From the NCBI GenBank assembly GCA_021371795.1, contig JAJFVK010000008.1, forward strand, positions 62,001-126,000: DNA of 64,000 nt, in the 5' to 3' direction. The DNA comes from Planctomycetaceae bacterium. GTDB lineage: Bacteria; Planctomycetota; Phycisphaerae; Sedimentisphaerales; UBA12454. A program made the translations under genes and the position numbers. Shown here in pieces: positions 17,529-25,726 of this stretch. The notes beneath the pieces are model-generated. The model made no database searches. It had not been told where the DNA came from and saw only the letters and a list, made by a program, of their open reading frames with translations. Numbering within the stretch: position 1 is the stretch's first letter; every line of letters starts with the position of its first letter.

Positions 17529-18656
17529 ATGAAAAACGAGAATCCTGCACAATCCGTTTATATTCACATTCCATTTTGCAAATCAAAATGTTTATATTGT
17601 GGTTTTTTCTCGAAGCCGCCGGCTCAATTCGATATCGACAAACTTTTAAACGCGGAACTTGAGGAGCTAAAAAATTCTTCGTTTTCCAATCCGATAAAAA
17701 CACTATATGTCGGCGGGGGCAGTCCTGCTTCCATTGGCAGCGTGGCTCTCTGCGGTTTTTTAACCGAAGTTCAGAAAATTACCGGCAAAGCCGAAGAGTT
17801 TACAGTTGAGATTAATCCGGCCGATGTAAACGAATTGTTTTTGCGCAAACTTTTCGAAATCGGCGTCAACAGAATATCCATCGGCGTTCAGTCTTTCAAT
17901 GAAGACGAGCTGCTTTTCCTCGGCAGAAGATATTCTCCGACACAAGTTGAAGAAACAATTAAAATTTGCAAACGAATCGGCTTTCAAAATATCAGCATCG
18001 ATTTGATTTTTGCTGTTCCCGGTTCTAATTTGAACACCTGGCATCAGGACTTGTTAAGGGCAGTCAGAAATGATGTGCAGCATATAAGCGCATATAGCCT
18101 GACGTATGAAACAAACACGCCGCTGGAGAAAATCAAATCGCTGGGGAAAATAAAAATCGTTAATGAAGAATTAGACCGTCTGATGTACGAGCGGACGATT
18201 TGGCTTTTGGGCGAAGAAGGTTTTGAGCATTATGAAATCTCTAATTTCGCAAAGCCCGGCTTCGAGTGCAGGCACAATCTGGCTTATTGGCACAATGATT
18301 TATATATAGGTATCGGCCCGGCCGCGTGCGGATATGTCAAAGGTCTGCGGTACGAAAATATTAACGATATCGATAAATACATTTCGCAAGTTGATAAAGC
18401 ACAGGATAAGACAGAAATTACGCCGATTGAAAAGGCCTGTCAGACTGCGGTGCTTGGTTTGCGACTGGTAAAAGGATTTGATTTAACAGAGTACAAACAA
18501 AAAACCGGTTTTGATATTTTCGAGATATTCAAAAATTCCATCGAGAAAAATCTTAAAAAAAATCTCTTGGAGTTGAAAGATAATCGTTTGAGTCTTACAA
18601 AACAGGCGTTGCCGATAGCTGATAGTATTCTTTGCGATTTTGCCGGAGCTGATTAG
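17529..18656 (+). CDS. hemW: HemW, radical SAM heme chaperone
   Basis: About 375 residues. The radical SAM cysteines are CKSKCLYC (C-x3-C-x2-C) followed by GF, without the extra cysteine found in true coproporphyrinogen dehydrogenase HemN; this favours HemW. Further motifs are GGGSPAS, the EINPADV segment, RISIGVQSFN and DLIFAVPG, and a C-terminal HemN-like domain. HemW proteins bind heme and deliver it to acceptor proteins. An ATG at 17529 is chosen over the TTG at 17520. It lies directly behind the tRNA terminator and faces pgsA convergently. Confidence 0.9.
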   Translation: MKNENPAQSVYIHIPFCKSKCLYCGFFSKPPAQFDIDKLLNAELEELKNSSFSNPIKTLYVGGGSPASIGSVALCGFLTEVQKITGKAEEFTVEINPADVNELFLRKLFEIGVNRISIGVQSFNEDELLFLGRRYSPTQVEETIKICKRIGFQNISIDLIFAVPGSNLNTWHQDLLRAVRNDVQHISAYSLTYETNTPLEKIKSLGKIKIVNEELDRLMYERTIWLLGEEGFEHYEISNFAKPGFECRHNLAYWHNDLYIGIGPAACGYVKGLRYENINDIDKYISQVDKAQDKTEITPIEKACQTAVLGLRLVKGFDLTEYKQKTGFDIFEIFKNSIEKNLKKNLLELKDNRLSLTKQALPIADSILCDFAGAD

Positions 18657-18662
18657 ATGAAA

Positions 18663-19268
18663 TCAGATTTTGACTTTTCTCAAACTTAACACACCGCTCA
18701 TAATGGTTATGAAAATCGTTATCAGGTATGTAATGGTTGTAAACCAGTAACCCCAGGCTGCGGTTTGAACGTGAGCCATTTTGACAAGTACTGTGCCGAC
18801 TGCGAACGCCTGCACGAACATTTTTAATTTTCCGCTCCACGTCGCCGGGAACTTGATGCCTTTTGATTCGCTCCATTGCCTTATAATCGTAACGGTTGCT
18901 TCTCTCAAAATAATAATCGCAACGAATGCCCATTGAACGATGGCGTTTTGTGCGGCGGTGAGATTGAAAAGTTTCGGCTGGCCGATAATCGCGAAAACGA
19001 TGAACGCTCCACAAATCAGCACTTTATCGGCGAACGGGTCAACGATTCTGCCGAATTTGCTGGCGACATTCAGTTTTCTTGCGGCGTAGCCATCGAACAA
19101 ATCCGTCAGGCCGGCCACCACAAAAAGGACAAATACATAATCAAGGTAGCCTGGAAAAGAATAATCTCTGTCTTGCGGAAGCGTCGGCTCAATCAGCATT
19201 AGTATAAGAAATATAACAGCCAATACTAATCTGCCGCCTGTCAGGATGTTTGGTATTTGACGTATCAT
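18663..19268 (-). CDS. pgsA: CDP-diacylglycerol-glycerol-3-phosphate 3-phosphatidyltransferase
   Basis: About 201 residues with several membrane helices and the CDP-alcohol phosphotransferase motif DLFDGYAARKLNVASKFGRI followed by VDPFADK (D-G-x2-A-R-x8-G-x3-D-x3-D). It makes phosphatidylglycerol phosphate, the first step to PG and cardiolipin. The N-terminus IPNILTGGRLVLAVIFLIL fits PgsA rather than phosphatidylserine synthase. The ATG at 19268 is preferred to an upstream TTG. It is followed by the convergent hemW gene six bases away. Confidence 0.92.
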   Translation of the reverse strand: MIRQIPNILTGGRLVLAVIFLILMLIEPTLPQDRDYSFPGYLDYVFVLFVVAGLTDLFDGYAARKLNVASKFGRIVDPFADKVLICGAFIVFAIIGQPKLFNLTAAQNAIVQWAFVAIIILREATVTIIRQWSESKGIKFPATWSGKLKMFVQAFAVGTVLVKMAHVQTAAWGYWFTTITYLITIFITIMSGVLSLRKVKI

Positions 19269-19327
19269 ATTATCCAATATTAAAAACAAAAAATAAAATT
19301 ACAATCAAAAAATTGTCAAAAAAGCGT

Positions 19328-20722
19328 TTAGGGCTTTGGCTCTACGCCGTACGCTACCAAATCGTAATCCTTGAAATCTGTAACTTTTACTTCTATAAAG
19401 CTTCCGGCAGGCTGGTTACAGTTTTGAATGAGACAAACGCTGTCGATATGCGGCGCCTGGCCGTAATATCTGCCGATTGCGGTCTGACCTTCCTCGTTTT
19501 CATCAATCAGGCATTCGATTGTTTGTCCTTCGAGTGCATTATTTTTCGTGAATACGATTTCCTGCTGGGCAAGCATCAGTTTTTCAACGCGTTTGTCTTT
19601 GATTTTTTGCTGAATCTTGCCCTTAAGCTCCGCGGCCTTTGTGCCGGGCTCCGGCCAGAATGCAAAGCATCCGAGCGCATCGAATTTTGTAACTTTTATG
19701 AAATCTAATAGCTCGTTGAAATGCTGCTCTGTTTCGCCGGGGAAGCCGACAATGACAGTCGTCCGCAGCACAACATCGCTGATGTTTTTTCGGATTTTTT
19801 CAATCAGCGCGGCGATTTTTTCCTTTGTGTCCGGCCTGTGCATTGCCTTGAGAATATCGTTATTGATGTGCTGAATAGGCATATCGATATAGTGCAGGAT
19901 TTTTTTGCTCTTGGCGATTGTTTCGATAAGCTCATCGGAAATGCCGGTCGGATTGAGATACATCAGCCGAATCCACTTGAGCTTTTCGATTTTTTCAAGT
20001 TCGCTGATAACTTTCATCAGGCCGTCCTTTTCGCCGAGGTCTCTGCCCCAGCATGTGCAGTCCTGCGCGATAACGGAAATTTCAACGATACCTGAATCGG
20101 CAAGCTGTTTTGCTTCTTTGACAATTTCGTCCAGCGGTTTGCTTCTGAATTTCCCTTTTATGGAGGGTATTGTGCAGAAAGCGCAGTTTCTGTCGCAGCC
20201 TTCGGAAATTCGCAGATACGCCCAGTGTCCGGATGTTATCAAGAGCCTGTCGGAATCGAGTTGTATTTTCGTTGCCCAGTCCTCGGGGCTTTTATACAGT
20301 TTTGCAGCTTGACTTCCTGTGTCATTCCCGCGCAGGCGGGAATCCAGATTTTTAATTACATTTACAATTTCATCTCTTGCGCCAAGGCATACGACTGCGT
20401 CGATTTGCGGAAGCTGTTCAAAAAGTTTTTCCTGCATACGTTCGGCAAGGCAGCCTGCGACGACGACTTTTTTGACGTTGCCTTTGCGTTTGTGGGACAA
20501 TGTATGACTTATCGTCTCGATGGCCTCATCGATTGCCGGCTGAATAAATCCACAGGTGTTAATAACGACTACATCCGCGTTTTCGGTGTCATAATCGATA
20601 ACAAAGCCGGCCTCGGCGATTAGTGCGAGCATTTTTTCCGAATCGACCATATTCTTGGGACAGCCCAGCGAAATAAAGCCTACGGAAACCTGATTATCGG
20701 AACTTTCTTTTGTTTTCATCAT
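19328..20722 (-). CDS. rimO: Ribosomal protein S12 methylthiotransferase RimO with an in-frame repeat insertion
   Basis: About 464 residues with the three MTTase parts: the UPF0004 domain (FISLGCPKNMVDSE, NTCGFI, AGCLAER), the radical SAM domain (EGCDRNCAFCTIP) and a TRAM-like end. The LGCPKN start and sequence resemblance identify RimO rather than MiaB. RimO adds a methylthio group to an aspartate of ribosomal protein S12. Between the first two domains, residues 132-141 read DSRLRGNDTG, the translation of the palindromic repeat at 20324-20343. The linker from about 129 to 160 is longer than usual, so the repeat seems to have been inserted and tolerated. The start (20722 or 20719) is not fixed by a ribosome site. 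Confidence 0.93.
   Translation of the reverse strand: MMKTKESSDNQVSVGFISLGCPKNMVDSEKMLALIAEAGFVIDYDTENADVVVINTCGFIQPAIDEAIETISHTLSHKRKGNVKKVVVAGCLAERMQEKLFEQLPQIDAVVCLGARDEIVNVIKNLDSRLRGNDTGSQAAKLYKSPEDWATKIQLDSDRLLITSGHWAYLRISEGCDRNCAFCTIPSIKGKFRSKPLDEIVKEAKQLADSGIVEISVIAQDCTCWGRDLGEKDGLMKVISELEKIEKLKWIRLMYLNPTGISDELIETIAKSKKILHYIDMPIQHINNDILKAMHRPDTKEKIAALIEKIRKNISDVVLRTTVIVGFPGETEQHFNELLDFIKVTKFDALGCFAFWPEPGTKAAELKGKIQQKIKDKRVEKLMLAQQEIVFTKNNALEGQTIECLIDENEEGQTAIGRYYGQAPHIDSVCLIQNCNQPAGSFIEVKVTDFKDYDLVAYGVEPKP
20321..20347. repeat. Palindromic ATTCCCGC-GCAG-GCGGGAAT repeat inside rimO
   Basis: A perfect 8-base inverted repeat with a four-base loop, flanked by GTC and CC. It matches the widespread ATTCCC-N8-GGGAAT palindrome known as dRS3 in Neisseria and found as intergenic repeats in many bacteria. 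Here it is in a coding region and in frame. Confidence 0.8.
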
Positions 20723-20776
20723 CGCAATAGGATACAAAAAAACGATACAGAATAAAGGATTTTTTTATTTAAAAAC

Positions 20777-20806
20777 TTGACGGATACCGAAAATTTGGGC
20801 TATAAT
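20777..20806 (+). promoter_or_regulatory. Sigma70 promoter for the secretin-coiled-coil gene
   Basis: TTGACG (20777-20782), 18-base spacer, TATAAT (20801-20806), 42 bases upstream of the ATG at 20848. Confidence 0.65.
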
Positions 20807-20847
20807 GCACCCTAAATAGAACTGGGATTATTTAAAAGAAACTTACA

Positions 20848-22770
20848 ATGGACAGATTAGGGGCAAACATCGGCGTTCCATCAGTATTGCTTTTCGTTTT
20901 TATGGCATTTGCTGTTTTTTTAAGCGGCTGTGGAGAAACATTTAGCGATAAATCGGGCGAAATCGAAGCCAGGGCAACGCTAAGCGACATAGAACGAACT
21001 CGTGCAAATCCTAATGTTAATAATCCTCTTCCCACTATGTATATTCAGCCGCCTAAAAGGGTTCAAGTGGCGGATGGCGTCAAAGTCTTTTACTTCACTC
21101 GCGAGCAGCCCGCTGCCCAGATGGCGGCCGTAATTACAAGCCAGCTTAATTACAAGGTAACCGCCAATGATGCCACCAATCAGCTTGTTATTCATTGTGC
21201 CAGTGACGCTGAAGCAGACAAGGTTCTGGAAATTCTAAATCTCATTGATTTATCTCCAATTCAGGTCAATATAGATTGTACGATTGTTGAGCTCTACGCC
21301 GACAAGACTTTTGACAGGGAGACAACCGTAGATATTACAAATCTATTTGGGGAAGATTTTACTTTGGGTGCCAAGAAAGATAGTACAGGCAAAATGCTGG
21401 CCAGTTTTCCGGGGTCTTCTCTTCGTGAAACCAAACGCGGGACTTTCGGCGAAAATATCGGTTACCAAAGCGATAAAATCACAATGCTTGTCGATATGCT
21501 TGTATCGAGAGGCTATTTGAAAATTCTGATGAATCCAACCCTTGAGACTGTCAACGGCCAAAAAGCAAAAGTTATGTCGAGAGATAATACTCCGATTGAG
21601 AAAATTGTTACAACAAATAACGTAGCGCCGTATTCCATTACAGAGTATCAGTGGGTTGAAGATTCTCTTGAAGTTATGCCGCACGTTTATGCCGATGGTT
21701 CTGTGGGTTTGAGTACGGAGATAAAAATCGGCTCCAGTACCAAACCAAAAGGCGTTGTTCAGGCATCTGTAATCACTGAACGGTCTATTAAAGTTGATGA
21801 AAACAGGGTAAAGCCCGGCAATAGTCTTGTCATAGGCGGCATTAGAAGGACTGAAAAACGCGATGTACTCCGTGGGTATCCGATTCTCAAGGATATTCCT
21901 GTTGTTGGCCTGCTGTTTTCAAGCAGGGATTTTGAAGAGTCCGGCTCGGAACTTATTTTCATTCTTACGCCGAGTATTTCTTCCGGCGGGATGGAATACG
22001 CCAAAATGCTTGAAATGGTGGACAAAAAGCAGTCTGCGCCAAAATATGATGAAGGGTTAGGAAAGCTTTTGACCGACCCGACAGGCGATAAGGCTTACAC
22101 CGAACACGTTCAGGAGCAGGCTGATTTAGCAACGACAGAAAAGGCCAGAATCGAAACCGAAGCCAAAAAAACTTTCGCCGAAGCTGAAAAAACGAAGGTA
22201 GAATCAGAACAGGCGACAGCCGAAGCGGCAAACGCGGTAGCACAGGCTGAAAAAGCAAAAGCCGAAGCCGCTATGGAAAAAGCCAAGGCCGAAAAACTTC
22301 AGACTGAATCCCAAATAGCACAGGCTGCCGCTGAAAAAGCCAAGGCTGAATCCGAGAGCGCAAGGGCACTGGCAGACAAGGCAAAAGCAGAAGCCGATAC
22401 TGATAAGCTCGAGACGGAAAAAATAAAAGCGCAGGCTGAAGAGGCTCGCGCCAATGCGGAAAAATCACAGGCAGAGGCCGCACAGGCAAAAGCTGAAGCT
22501 GATAGTGTAAAGTCGCAGGCTGAAAAGGCGCAAGCGCAGGCCGAACAGGCACAAGCCGAGGCCGATAGAATAAAAGCGGAAGCCGAAAAGGTTAAGGCGC
22601 AGGCCGAAACGGCGCAGATTGAAGCTGACAAAGCAAAAGCCGAGGCCGAAAGGGAAAAGGCCGAAGCACAGGGAGGAAGGCGGCCGGTTGACCCAAATGA
22701 CCCCAATAGGCCAAATAATCCTGTTCCGTCGGCAGACCCAAACCATACTGTTAACTTGAAATTAGAATAG
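20848..22770 (+). CDS. Secretin-domain lipoprotein with long Ala/Glu/Lys coiled-coil tail
   Basis: 640 residues. A lipoprotein signal peptide ends in FLSGC (Cys at 28). Residues about 75-135 resemble an N-domain (REQPAAQMAAVITSQLNYKV). Residues about 140-380 are secretin-like, with an NPTLETVNGQKAKV segment, a VKPGNSLVIGGIRRTEKRDV segment, the VPVVGLLFSS segment and the SELIFILTPSI ending. From about 425 to 610 follows a repetitive heptad-like AEKAKAEAE coiled coil and a Pro/Asn-rich tail. The secretin core suggests a GspD/PilQ-related protein, but a free-standing lipoprotein with a periplasmic rod is atypical. No other secretion genes adjoin it. Confidence 0.8.
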   Translation: MDRLGANIGVPSVLLFVFMAFAVFLSGCGETFSDKSGEIEARATLSDIERTRANPNVNNPLPTMYIQPPKRVQVADGVKVFYFTREQPAAQMAAVITSQLNYKVTANDATNQLVIHCASDAEADKVLEILNLIDLSPIQVNIDCTIVELYADKTFDRETTVDITNLFGEDFTLGAKKDSTGKMLASFPGSSLRETKRGTFGENIGYQSDKITMLVDMLVSRGYLKILMNPTLETVNGQKAKVMSRDNTPIEKIVTTNNVAPYSITEYQWVEDSLEVMPHVYADGSVGLSTEIKIGSSTKPKGVVQASVITERSIKVDENRVKPGNSLVIGGIRRTEKRDVLRGYPILKDIPVVGLLFSSRDFEESGSELIFILTPSISSGGMEYAKMLEMVDKKQSAPKYDEGLGKLLTDPTGDKAYTEHVQEQADLATTEKARIETEAKKTFAEAEKTKVESEQATAEAANAVAQAEKAKAEAAMEKAKAEKLQTESQIAQAAAEKAKAESESARALADKAKAEADTDKLETEKIKAQAEEARANAEKSQAEAAQAKAEADSVKSQAEKAQAQAEQAQAEADRIKAEAEKVKAQAETAQIEADKAKAEAEREKAEAQGGRRPVDPNDPNRPNNPVPSADPNHTVNLKLE

Positions 22771-22806
22771 AGATCATCGCCGAAGGCGAATCAATAATTT
22801 TGATAT

Positions 22807-23433
22807 TTAATTTTTCTTGTATGCGAGCATATAGGTATTTCTCTTCTCTTTCATATACTTTCGCTCGAAGTTTGTCCCTACATATTCATTTTCTTTTGCG
22901 CCTGCGGGTTTCATAAATTCCACAGGGGTTAGTTCGTTAGTGAAATTCGCGAAAACATTTTGCATCCAGTGAAAATAATCTTCATGGTCAGTTGCGATAT
23001 TTATCAAACCATTTTTTTTCATGCATCTGATTATTTGCGTTACGTTTTCCTGGCTGATGAATCTTCGCCTGTGATGTGCGCGTTTCGGCCAGGGGTCTGG
23101 AAAATAAATATGAAAACACTCGATGCTGGAGCTGCGGATATGTTTGGCGATAAAAACGGCGGCGTCTGTTCTTAGCATACGGACATTCTCCAAGCCCCTT
23201 CGCCCCATTCTATCTACGGCATATTTGTAGTATTTGTTCGCCCATTCTATGCCGAGGAAATTGATGTCGGGAAATGCCGCCGCCTGACCGACGAGGAAAG
23301 TTCCTTTGCCGGAGCCGACTTCGATATGTACGGCGTTTTTACGTCCGAAAACATTGGACAGCTTTAATTTGCCCTTAATATTATCATCTGAAAGGGCGAC
23401 ATTTTCATAGTCTTTTAGTGTTCTTTTCATCAT
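22807..23433 (-). CDS. trmB: tRNA (guanine-N7)-methyltransferase
   Basis: 208 residues, class I methyltransferase. VEVGSGKG(T) is the SAM-binding motif I, LGIEWANKY follows, and the family motif YFPDPWPKRAHHRRR is present, with a C-terminal NTFERKY segment reading GTNFERKYMKEKRNTY. TrmB makes m7G46 in tRNA. It is convergent with the secretin gene, with a small GCC-GAAG-GGC type hairpin in the spacer at 22779-22790. Either of the first two Met codons can serve as the start. Confidence 0.95.
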   Translation of the reverse strand: MMKRTLKDYENVALSDDNIKGKLKLSNVFGRKNAVHIEVGSGKGTFLVGQAAAFPDINFLGIEWANKYYKYAVDRMGRRGLENVRMLRTDAAVFIAKHIRSSSIECFHIYFPDPWPKRAHHRRRFISQENVTQIIRCMKKNGLINIATDHEDYFHWMQNVFANFTNELTPVEFMKPAGAKENEYVGTNFERKYMKEKRNTYMLAYKKN

Positions 23434-23555
23434 ACATGTATTTTACATATTATTAGATAAAGTCAAGAATGATAATATTCGATACAGATTTTGTGGAACC
23501 TTGTAGTGTGTTTCTGCGTAAATGAATTAGGTGATATGTTTAACGGGATATTAAA

Positions 23556-24242
23556 ATGATTGGACCAATAAAATTACGACGCAAACGTATATTGGTTGAC
23601 GTTGATACCCAGAATGATTTGTTGGTTGCCACCGGCGCCAACTGCATTAAGAATCACCGTCGTGTCCTGATGAATATCCGCAGAATTGTTGCCTGGGCAC
23701 GAATAAAAGGTATCAAATCTGTTTCTACTGTACTATCTAAACCACAACACAATGGCGACAAATTTTGCATTGTCGGCTCGCAGGGCATCAAAAAAATTTC
23801 ATACACACTTCGCGGCAAGAGAGTTGTTTTTAACGCGGATAACTCTACAGATTTGCCAAGGGATATATTTTCTCACTATGAGCAGGTAATATTAAGCAAA
23901 CGTGTTGAAGACCCGTTTGAAGAACCGCGTGCGGAAAGAATTCTGACCGAGTTGAAGGCGGACGAATTTATCGTAATCGGCGCACCAGCCGAAGGCGCTG
24001 TTTCACCAACAGTTCTTGGCCTTTTGCAGAGAGGCAAAAGGGTGGTTGTCATTACCGATGCGATTGGCGTTTACGACCGAAAGAACGCAGAAGTCGCGTT
24101 CCGCAAATGGCAGGCCAAAGGTGCGATTCTGCTGGAGACAAAGGATTTAGCCGGCGCTACACATCTCAAAACGGCCGGGATATGCACTTGCAAAATCTGT
24201 AAACTGACCGAAAAAGAACTCCAGGCACAGGCCAGCGCGTAA
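23556..24242 (+). CDS. Isochorismatase-fold protein lacking the catalytic cysteine
   Basis: 228 residues with the cysteine-hydrolase (isochorismatase/nicotinamidase) fold: LVDVDTQNDL places the catalytic Asp at 17 and SKRVEDPF the lysine at 115. The position that carries the nucleophilic Cys in the family (pattern G-x-x-T-D/E-x-C-V) reads GAPAEGAVSPT, so Ala148 replaces Cys. The usual cis-peptide region is also altered. The protein may therefore be a binding or regulatory relative rather than a hydrolase. A Cys pair near the C-terminus (ICTCKICK) is a separate oddity. It stands alone between trmB and an alkaline phosphatase. Confidence 0.75.
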   Translation: MIGPIKLRRKRILVDVDTQNDLLVATGANCIKNHRRVLMNIRRIVAWARIKGIKSVSTVLSKPQHNGDKFCIVGSQGIKKISYTLRGKRVVFNADNSTDLPRDIFSHYEQVILSKRVEDPFEEPRAERILTELKADEFIVIGAPAEGAVSPTVLGLLQRGKRVVVITDAIGVYDRKNAEVAFRKWQAKGAILLETKDLAGATHLKTAGICTCKICKLTEKELQAQASA

Positions 24243-24244
24243 TA

Positions 24245-25543
24245 TTATTTCTTTGCGGCTTTAACTTCAGAATTTGTGCAATCCATAACTTTGAAGATGG
24301 TGGTGTTATCAATATAGTTTCTGCTGTTAATGCCGAAGTAAAAAGAAGAACCGATTTTGTCAGAGCCGATGATATAGTTATTGAACATTTCGGCGTTTTT
24401 CCCCTTTGCGAAAAAGGGCACTAATGAATTTGTATGTTTTTGGGAGTTGAACTCCATTTTGGGTATTGAAATTCTACCGTTGCTGACGATGTCGCCGAGA
24501 GAATTAACATCTCCGGTTAGGAAACCGCATTCATGGTCGGCTGTAATTATAAGAAGCGTGTCATTCCAAGAGCCATTCTTTTCGACCCATTCGATTACAG
24601 CTTTGACAGCCGCGAAAAAATCCAATTCTTCTTCTATCATTCGGTCTTTCTGATTTGCATGATTTGCCCAATCGACTGCGCCGCCTTCGATCATAATACA
24701 GAAACCATTCGTATTTTTATTAAGAACATTTAATGCGCCGATTGACATCGTTGCCAAAGAAGGAACGTTAGTGTTGAACTTCGCACCGGCAGGGCGTGCC
24801 TGTTGAGCTGTTGTTGCCGCCTGAATGATGCCGATAACTTTGTCCTGATTTAAGCTGCCTTTCGCGAGTTGCTCAAAATCTGTTTTTGTTTCAATCATCG
24901 TAAAATTATTTGCCTTGTTCGCGATGATTTCTTCCCACGTATTTTTACCGCCGACATAGTTATAATCCGGTGCATTTTGTTGTGTTCCATCATCGTTATA
25001 GAACGGATGGCCTGCGCCCATAATTACATCGAGTCCGCTTTTTAAAATCATTTCATTTGCGATTTCGCTGTAATTTGCTCGGCTGCGATTATGTGCTCCG
25101 CAGGCTGCCGGTGTTGCATGGCTGAATGCGACGGTTGTTATCGCGCCTGTAGCGTATCCGCGTTTCGAAGCCAGGTCGAAAATGGATGTTGTGTTTTGGC
25201 CGTTTATCTGGTTGATTGCGTTGTTGTAATGTTTTTTTCCTGTGTATATTGTGCTGGCGGCCGCGGCGGAGTCAGTTGGAATATTTCCCGCCCATTTTAT
25301 ATCACCCCACATCTTCACAGCATTGTAATCTCCTGTCGGGTTACTGGCAGAATACGTCTGCATAGACATTTTTACATCGAAGCCGAACTGTTCCATAAAA
25401 TTATAGCCAAGATACATATTTGCTGCGTTAAGCGTGTTGTAACCCTGACCGTCGCTTATCATAAGAATTACGTTTTGTTTTGCCTGGGTCAGACAACCAC
25501 AGACAGATAACAAGATGATGCATAAAATCTTAATGTTATTCAT
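24245..25543 (-). CDS. Alkaline phosphatase, secreted
   Basis: 432 residues with a signal peptide that has a possible lipobox (SVCGC). Alkaline phosphatase landmarks are present: the metal-binding Asp in MISDGQG, the nucleophile Ser in TDSAAAASTIYTGKK, HNRSRANYSEI, MIEGGAVDWANHAN and TADHECGFLTG. It releases phosphate from organic monoesters outside the cytoplasm. CAGGAAA precedes the ATG. No Pho box or phosphate transporter is in view, so its regulation cannot be inferred. Confidence 0.9.
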   Translation of the reverse strand: MNNIKILCIILLSVCGCLTQAKQNVILMISDGQGYNTLNAANMYLGYNFMEQFGFDVKMSMQTYSASNPTGDYNAVKMWGDIKWAGNIPTDSAAAASTIYTGKKHYNNAINQINGQNTTSIFDLASKRGYATGAITTVAFSHATPAACGAHNRSRANYSEIANEMILKSGLDVIMGAGHPFYNDDGTQQNAPDYNYVGGKNTWEEIIANKANNFTMIETKTDFEQLAKGSLNQDKVIGIIQAATTAQQARPAGAKFNTNVPSLATMSIGALNVLNKNTNGFCIMIEGGAVDWANHANQKDRMIEEELDFFAAVKAVIEWVEKNGSWNDTLLIITADHECGFLTGDVNSLGDIVSNGRISIPKMEFNSQKHTNSLVPFFAKGKNAEMFNNYIIGSDKIGSSFYFGINSRNYIDNTTIFKVMDCTNSEVKAAKK

Positions 25544-25663
25544 GTTTTTTCCTGAAACTAAATTTTTATCAATTTAAAGCACTTTTATTTGGGAAAAATT
25601 AGGAAAGATTTAGGATTGTATTAATAATTTTTAGTGTAGTCAAGTTTTCATTTAAATAACAAA

Positions 25664-25691
25664 TTGGCGGAAAAGGGATACGAATCCAGGA
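25664..25691 (-). other. tRNA 3'-end-like fragment
   Basis: On the minus strand, CCTGGATTCGTATCCCTTTTCCGCCA resembles the T-arm and acceptor 3' end of a tRNA, with an encoded CCA-like end. The T-loop is imperfect and no 5' tRNA half precedes it, so it is at most a degenerate remnant. Confidence 0.25.
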
Positions 25692-25701
25692 CATTGCATA
25701 G

Positions 25702-25726
25702 AAACGACTCCTGACACCGTTTTTCA
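25702..25726. repeat. Degenerate REP-like element (ACTCCTGACACCG)
   Basis: ACGACTCCTGACACCGTTTTT matches the ACTCCTGGCACCGTTTT core found beside the transposase gene at 28030, with one change. It overlaps the stop codon of the neighbouring membrane-protein gene. Confidence 0.65.

Noticed and set aside
22271-22746. Several frames on the minus strand opposite the coiled coil
   Set aside because: They arise from the repetitive GCA/GAA/AAA codons of the coiled coil and have no independent signals.
25664-25691. A complete tRNA gene
   Set aside because: Only a T-arm and acceptor-like 3' end is present; no D-arm or anticodon arm can be found upstream.
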